Positions 6,537 through 9,685 of a stretch of DNA of 9,685 bases are shown piece after piece. Under the pieces are notes generated by a model, which made no database searches, was not told where the DNA came from, and was given only the letters and a program-made list of their open reading frames with translations. Positions within the stretch are counted from its first letter, which is position 1, and each line of letters opens with the position of its first letter. The stretch spans positions 1 to 9,685 of the forward strand of contig CAMKMR010000049.1 in the NCBI GenBank assembly GCA_946413945.1. The letters are read 5' to 3'. Source of the stretch: an uncultured Lachnospiraceae bacterium (GTDB lineage: Bacteria; Bacillota; Clostridia; Lachnospirales; Lachnospiraceae). Position numbers and translations under genes: made by a program.

Positions 6537-6976
6537 TTTTCTTCTACAAAATCTGCCAGCCTCCACATATAATCAATAGCCCACTCGGTCTCAGAATCAT
6601 TTTCAAGATAAAGGATCTGAAAATGTCCCGTGCTATAGATAAGACCTGTTATCTCTCGTCTTTTTTTATTATAAGAGATTATCTTAATATCCCCCTTGCT
6701 GTCAGGCATCATTTCTCTAACTTTGGAAATAGCGCCTTTCGTTAAGCCATTTGGGCTGCTGGCATCATATACAGATTTACCCTCGCCATAAAATTCAATA
6801 TCTATCGACCTTAATGCAAGCTTAACGTTTTTTGCCTCTCTTAAAGCCTGTCTTCCATCTGTATCGATCTTAAAGAAAGTAAACGCTATCGCTCCAATAA
6901 TAAATACCACCACTAATATAAGACAGATCTTGAACAGTTTCATCAAAGCCAGTCTGGTTTTTGTCTTATCTCCCAT
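6533..6976 (-). CDS. Pilin-like membrane protein without a prepilin cleavage site
   Basis: This 147-residue protein has no name I recognise. A short basic N-terminus (1-14) is followed by one membrane helix (about 15-35) and a mainly soluble domain. There is no Gly-x4-Glu leader site, so it should stay anchored in the membrane. The soluble part parallels PilA of this window. EFYGEG (61-66) matches EWYGTG (60-65 of PilA), and ITGLIYST with a following YLEN matches ITKFVYKT with YTWEN. It may be a pilin relative that works as a fixed assembly factor. The start at 6974-6976 has AAGGGGGG 6 bases upstream; the gene lies 19 nt after the PilW-like gene and overlaps the next gene by 4 nt. Confidence 0.8.
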   Translation of the reverse strand: MGDKTKTRLALMKLFKICLILVVVFIIGAIAFTFFKIDTDGRQALREAKNVKLALRSIDIEFYGEGKSVYDASSPNGLTKGAISKVREMMPDSKGDIKIISYNKKRREITGLIYSTGHFQILYLENDSETEWAIDYMWRLADFVEEK

Positions 6977-6995
6977 AAGCGCCCCCCTTGCTTAG

Positions 6996-7598
6996 TTAAT
7001 CATCTACCCTTGTTTCCGGCAGGCTGTAACATTTCACATATTTGCATGAAGTATACTCACCCATTCCTTCACGTCCCAACACAAGAGTTATCTTATATAC
7101 ATTATCAGGATATTCAGCCCCCGCTTCTTCTATAGTCAGCGATTCGATCAGATAACCATGATATGATTTTTCCGAAAAAGTCCATATGTAAGGGCTTAAA
7201 GCCTGCCTCTCACCATCAATCCCAATATTTGTGGTTGGACTACCATCGCTCTCAACCGTCGGATAAACTATCTTAAGTTTTTTATTCTCAACCAGAAGAT
7301 TTATCTTCGTACGATTCCTGTCATACATAGAAACCTTTGCATTCCCATTTGCATCTGCCGCGATCTTAGGTGCTTCCATCTCCCCATTTGCACTTTCTAA
7401 AACTCCTCCAACCTTTGTAAGTACCATATCCGATACTTCCATATTTGTCCCCATAAAGTTGATATTATTAAAAAGCATTATACCGGCTGAAATGACCTGG
7501 GTAACTGAAACCATAAATATAGATAAGAGTGCAAATACCACCACCATTTCTACTAAAGTAGTACCTCTGTTTTTAATAAGACCACCTTCTTTACTCAT
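6996..7598 (-). CDS. Minor type IV pilin / pseudopilin, PilW-like
   Basis: The 200-residue prepilin has a 12-residue leader ending in NRG, then TTLVE with Glu at mature position 5, and a hydrophobic helix to about residue 34. The rest is a beta-rich globular domain ending in KCYSLPETRVDD. Size and position among other minor pilins suggest a PilW/GspJ-type role in starting the fibre, at the membrane and later near the tip. Its ATG overlaps the end of the PilV-like gene by 8 nt and has no evident Shine-Dalgarno, so it probably depends on translational coupling. The exact minor-pilin type cannot be fixed by eye. Confidence 0.82.
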   Translation of the reverse strand: MSKEGGLIKNRGTTLVEMVVVFALLSIFMVSVTQVISAGIMLFNNINFMGTNMEVSDMVLTKVGGVLESANGEMEAPKIAADANGNAKVSMYDRNRTKINLLVENKKLKIVYPTVESDGSPTTNIGIDGERQALSPYIWTFSEKSYHGYLIESLTIEEAGAEYPDNVYKITLVLGREGMGEYTSCKYVKCYSLPETRVDD

Positions 7599-7986
7599 AT
7601 CTAAAAAGTCTAAGTTTATAACCTGTGTTTCCTTCTTTCACCTGCTCATATTGAATCTTTTTTACACTTCCAAGACTCATACTTCCTGCAGTTAAAATGT
7701 TCCCGCTTCCATTTTTCCCAGCTCCCCTTGTCGTATCCACAACAAGTGTCATGGAATCCATTACTGTATCTGTTTTTATTATCTCCTGAGGATTCAGGTT
7801 CTTTTTATACATTTCCTCTTCAAACGCTTCCACCTGCCTCGTCATATCGACAGCTTTAAGGTACATGTTGCTGGAAAATTTAACCACCTGATAGAGTGCC
7901 CCTAATATAATAGAAACAAGCAGAAATGCCACCAAGACTTCTACCATTGTAGATCCTCTATTTCTTTTTGCCTTTTTTATCATCAT
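7591..7986 (-). CDS. Minor type IV pilin / pseudopilin, PilV/GspI-like
   Basis: The 131-residue prepilin has a basic 11-residue leader ending in RNRG, mature STMVE with Glu at position 5, and a hydrophobic helix VLVAFLLVSIILGALY. A short globular domain has an amphipathic helix (about 40-66) and a beta-rich end. The small size and the TMVEVLVAF pattern fit PilV/GspI-type minor pilins. The ATG at 7984-7986 (a second ATG follows directly) has an AGAGGTG site upstream. It lies 12 nt after the PilX-like gene and overlaps the next gene by 8 nt. Confidence 0.84.
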   Translation of the reverse strand: MMIKKAKRNRGSTMVEVLVAFLLVSIILGALYQVVKFSSNMYLKAVDMTRQVEAFEEEMYKKNLNPQEIIKTDTVMDSMTLVVDTTRGAGKNGSGNILTAGSMSLGSVKKIQYEQVKEGNTGYKLRLFRYE

Positions 7987-7998
7987 AGTTTGTCACCT

Positions 7999-8589
7999 CT
8001 AATACATCTTTGACTTTAAGGTCCATTTCCAGACTTCATTGCCCTGACTGCTCGTAATGCTTAATTTATAGACTGTATCTACCGTATAAATCTGTTCTCC
8101 ATATGTAGAAATGGTCTTTACATGAAGGATAGCCCCATTCCTATCTGTCCCTGTTCTGACCCAGTACATGCAGACACTGGTCTCGCAAGCAGTTCCGTCT
8201 CCATTAAGATTAAAGTATCTAAAGCTCATTTCAGCTGTATGACTTGATTTTTCCGAAGCATTAAGTGCTGTTCCCATGCCGTCGATCTCATCTTCTGTAT
8301 AAAATGATGGCCACTTTGTTTCATCCATATTCTGCTTAAGATAATTATAGACATCATTTGCCGCCTCTGTCTTTATATCAATACTTATCTTTTTTTCCAT
8401 CACATCAGAAAATGACTTTGCCGCTTCCGCTGCCTGCAGGTATTTTTTCTTATTATTGCTGGTCGCAAGAAGCTGATATGCAACAATAAGAAGAAGGAAA
8501 CAGAGAGCCATAACAACCGTAAGACATACAATTGCATAAATAAGAGCCACGCCCTTATCCGCTTTTTTATTCTTTCTTTTTGTCTCCAT
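7999..8589 (-). CDS. PilX/GspK-like minor pilin lacking Glu5
   Basis: The 196-residue protein has a highly basic leader (METKRKNKKADKG) followed by VALIYAIVCL and a long hydrophobic helix (about 14-42). Its layout is that of a class III prepilin, but position 5 after the Gly is Tyr18 instead of Glu. Missing Glu5 is typical of GspK, and PilX-type proteins have similar VLI starts. The globular part holds two nearby cysteines (C135, C140) that could form a disulfide outside the cell. A strong AAAGGAGG site lies 7 bases before the ATG. It is the first of the tightly packed genes, following a 127-nt purine-rich spacer. Confidence 0.76.
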   Translation of the reverse strand: METKRKNKKADKGVALIYAIVCLTVVMALCFLLLIVAYQLLATSNNKKKYLQAAEAAKSFSDVMEKKISIDIKTEAANDVYNYLKQNMDETKWPSFYTEDEIDGMGTALNASEKSSHTAEMSFRYFNLNGDGTACETSVCMYWVRTGTDRNGAILHVKTISTYGEQIYTVDTVYKLSITSSQGNEVWKWTLKSKMY

Positions 8590-8716
8590 GCTATGGCCTC
8601 CTTTCCCTTATTTTTTCTTAAATCACAGCTTTTTTATTCTTTTTCTCTTTTATCCTTTTTTCTTTCGTATATTCTTTTTTCTTTTCTTCCTCGTCTTACT
8701 TCTTTGTCTTTATTCT
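8590..8716 (-). other. Polypurine spacer before the PilX-like gene
   Basis: The 127-nt gap reads on the minus strand as long runs of A and G with few pyrimidines. It includes three copies of AAGAATA (plus-strand TATTCTT at 8635, 8670 and 8711) and ends in the AAAGGAGG ribosome site. I see no terminator or hairpin and no clear promoter, so the right-hand gene is probably co-transcribed. As RNA it would be almost unstructured. Confidence 0.6.
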
Positions 8717-9685
8717 TTAATCCTCATCTGGTTTCGGAAGCGGTGTAAGATCCGGCTGTACTGTAAGACTGCTTCCGGAATCCTTAATCTTTTTAAGGAA
8801 ATCAAGATATTTCTTATCCTCTTCTTCCATCATCTTATATCCAGTCTTAATATTCCAGCCTTCATTTGATACTGGCGAAGGATCATCTGAAAGTCCTGTG
8901 ATATCTGTTCCTGCACCTTTAAACCTGACAAGATAATCATCGTCATCAGACTTATATGAAGTAAGCGCCGTCTCATGCTCAGGCTTTGCAGCTTCTAAAG
9001 CATCATCAAATGCAACTTCTATAAATTCCATATTTATTGAACTATTCATTGGAACCAGGCTTTCTTCATCTGCCGGCTGCCAATATATAGCCCTAAGAGA
9101 CACCTTATCCTTAAAAGCTTTTACATTCGTAGTAACATTTCTTATCTCAATATTGATAGCTACAACTTTTGATATATCTATGGCATCCCCATCGGAATTA
9201 GCTGTATCAGAAAGATTAAGTGTATCAAACTTATAAGCCTCATCCACAACAGTGCAGCTTCTTAAATAATAACGATTCTTCTCATTACCACTTGCATCCA
9301 CCGTCTTAACCTGTATCTGATAATCATATGTGACATAAGGATGTAAAAGGTCATATAAATGGTCTATATACTTTGGCCAGACATATGCCATATAGTTATC
9401 AAAAGTATCCTCTGCCGCGTGTGAAATCATATATTCTATGTATTCATCATAAAAGTATGCATTATAATAATCAGTAAAAGTTGCTAAATCACCTCCAAAG
9501 CACACATCAACAGCCTGATTAAATATCTTTACTTGTTCATCCTCATTATATTGATCAGGATTATTATAAAAATACACAACCCAATCTCTGATACTTTTAC
9601 CTTCTGTACCATTACTATAATGCCATTCTCCATTTTCATAATTAATCTTAATAAGATTAAAACGCTCCCAAACATTACCGCCATA
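8717..9685 (-). CDS. Unrecognised acidic, tyrosine-rich protein of the pilus locus (3' part)
   Basis: The reading frame is open to the right edge, so the N-terminus is missing; 322 residues are visible. A GTG at 9575-9577 is not a credible start because coding-like sequence continues upstream of it (for example YENGEWHYSNG). I do not recognise the family. After an aromatic segment rich in Tyr, Asp and Glu (about 70-130) come beta-rich stretches (TYDYQIQVKTV, VVAINIEIRNV) and an acidic, Pro-rich tail ending LPKPDED. There are two cysteines (in AVDVCFGG and LRSCTVV) and no membrane helix in the visible part. Being first in a minor-pilin run, it could be a large minor pilin or tip adhesin whose pilin helix lies beyond the edge. 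That role is inference. Confidence 0.75.
   Translation of the reverse strand, partial: YGGNVWERFNLIKINYENGEWHYSNGTEGKSIRDWVVYFYNNPDQYNEDEQVKIFNQAVDVCFGGDLATFTDYYNAYFYDEYIEYMISHAAEDTFDNYMAYVWPKYIDHLYDLLHPYVTYDYQIQVKTVDASGNEKNRYYLRSCTVVDEAYKFDTLNLSDTANSDGDAIDISKVVAINIEIRNVTTNVKAFKDKVSLRAIYWQPADEESLVPMNSSINMEFIEVAFDDALEAAKPEHETALTSYKSDDDDYLVRFKGAGTDITGLSDDPSPVSNEGWNIKTGYKMMEEEDKKYLDFLKKIKDSGSSLTVQPDLTPLPKPDED

Noticed and set aside
6537..6566. GTG start adding ten residues to the half prepilin peptidase
   Set aside because: The added residues are charged and precede an already typical N-terminal helix. The ATGA overlap at 6533-6536 is a standard coupled start.
6983..6988. G6 run before the pilin-like gene as a second phase-variable tract
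   Set aside because: Six bases is short for slippage, and AAGGGGGG works as an ordinary ribosome site here.
8588..8869. Plus-strand reading frame of 93 codons, very rich in Phe and Leu
   Set aside because: It is the translation of the pyrimidine-rich spacer strand plus the antisense of the right-hand gene. There is no ribosome site upstream, and its composition follows from T-runs.
1..9685. CRISPR array, tRNA, rRNA or insertion sequence
   Set aside because: I see no regularly spaced direct repeats, no tRNA-like folds, no rRNA sequence and no transposase anywhere in the window.

Overview
The window looks like a piece of a low-to-moderate GC Gram-positive (Firmicutes) genome, most likely a member of the Clostridia close to Lachnospiraceae. 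The reasons are AT-leaning codon use, strong AGGAGG ribosome sites, a TTG start with a strong Shine-Dalgarno, a sigma-A-type promoter, and a gene set matching clostridial type IV pilus loci. The family-level assignment is inference.

All eleven supported genes lie on the minus strand and form one type IV pilus locus, read from the right edge to the left. First comes the 3' part of an unrecognised acidic, tyrosine-rich protein (8717 to the edge). A 127-nt almost pure purine spacer follows. Then come three minor pilins or pseudopilins (PilX/GspK-like 7999-8589, PilV-like 7591-7986, PilW-like 6996-7598) and a pilin-like protein without a processing signal (6533-6976). Next are a prepilin-peptidase N-terminal domain on its own (6135-6536), the platform protein PilC (4920-6119), a natural PilM-PilN fusion (3370-4905), PilO (2553-3356) and the assembly ATPase PilB (867-2549). 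From the PilX-like gene to pilB the genes overlap or are spaced by 3-19 nt, so they should form one transcript with coupled translation. The right-hand gene belongs to it unless a promoter hides in the purine spacer.

The major pilin pilA (164-550) sits last, after a 316-nt gap. It has its own extended -10 promoter and a strong ribosome site, and is closed by a rho-independent terminator (106-138). This arrangement would let the abundant pilin subunit be made at a much higher level than the machinery. The left 105 bases hold no gene but contain a second hairpin (16-48) that folds best as plus-strand RNA.

Working model: PilB drives pilin extraction through PilC. PilMN and PilO link the cytoplasmic motor to the outside, and the minor pilins with the large right-hand protein probably prime or cap the fibre. 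The peptidase half of the processing enzyme and a retraction ATPase (PilT) are not in the window and must be supplied from elsewhere if present. The most notable points are the half-length prepilin peptidase, the unprocessed pilin-like protein, the unrecognised right-hand protein, a G8 tract acting as the pilO ribosome site, and an inverted-repeat-rich control region upstream of pilA.
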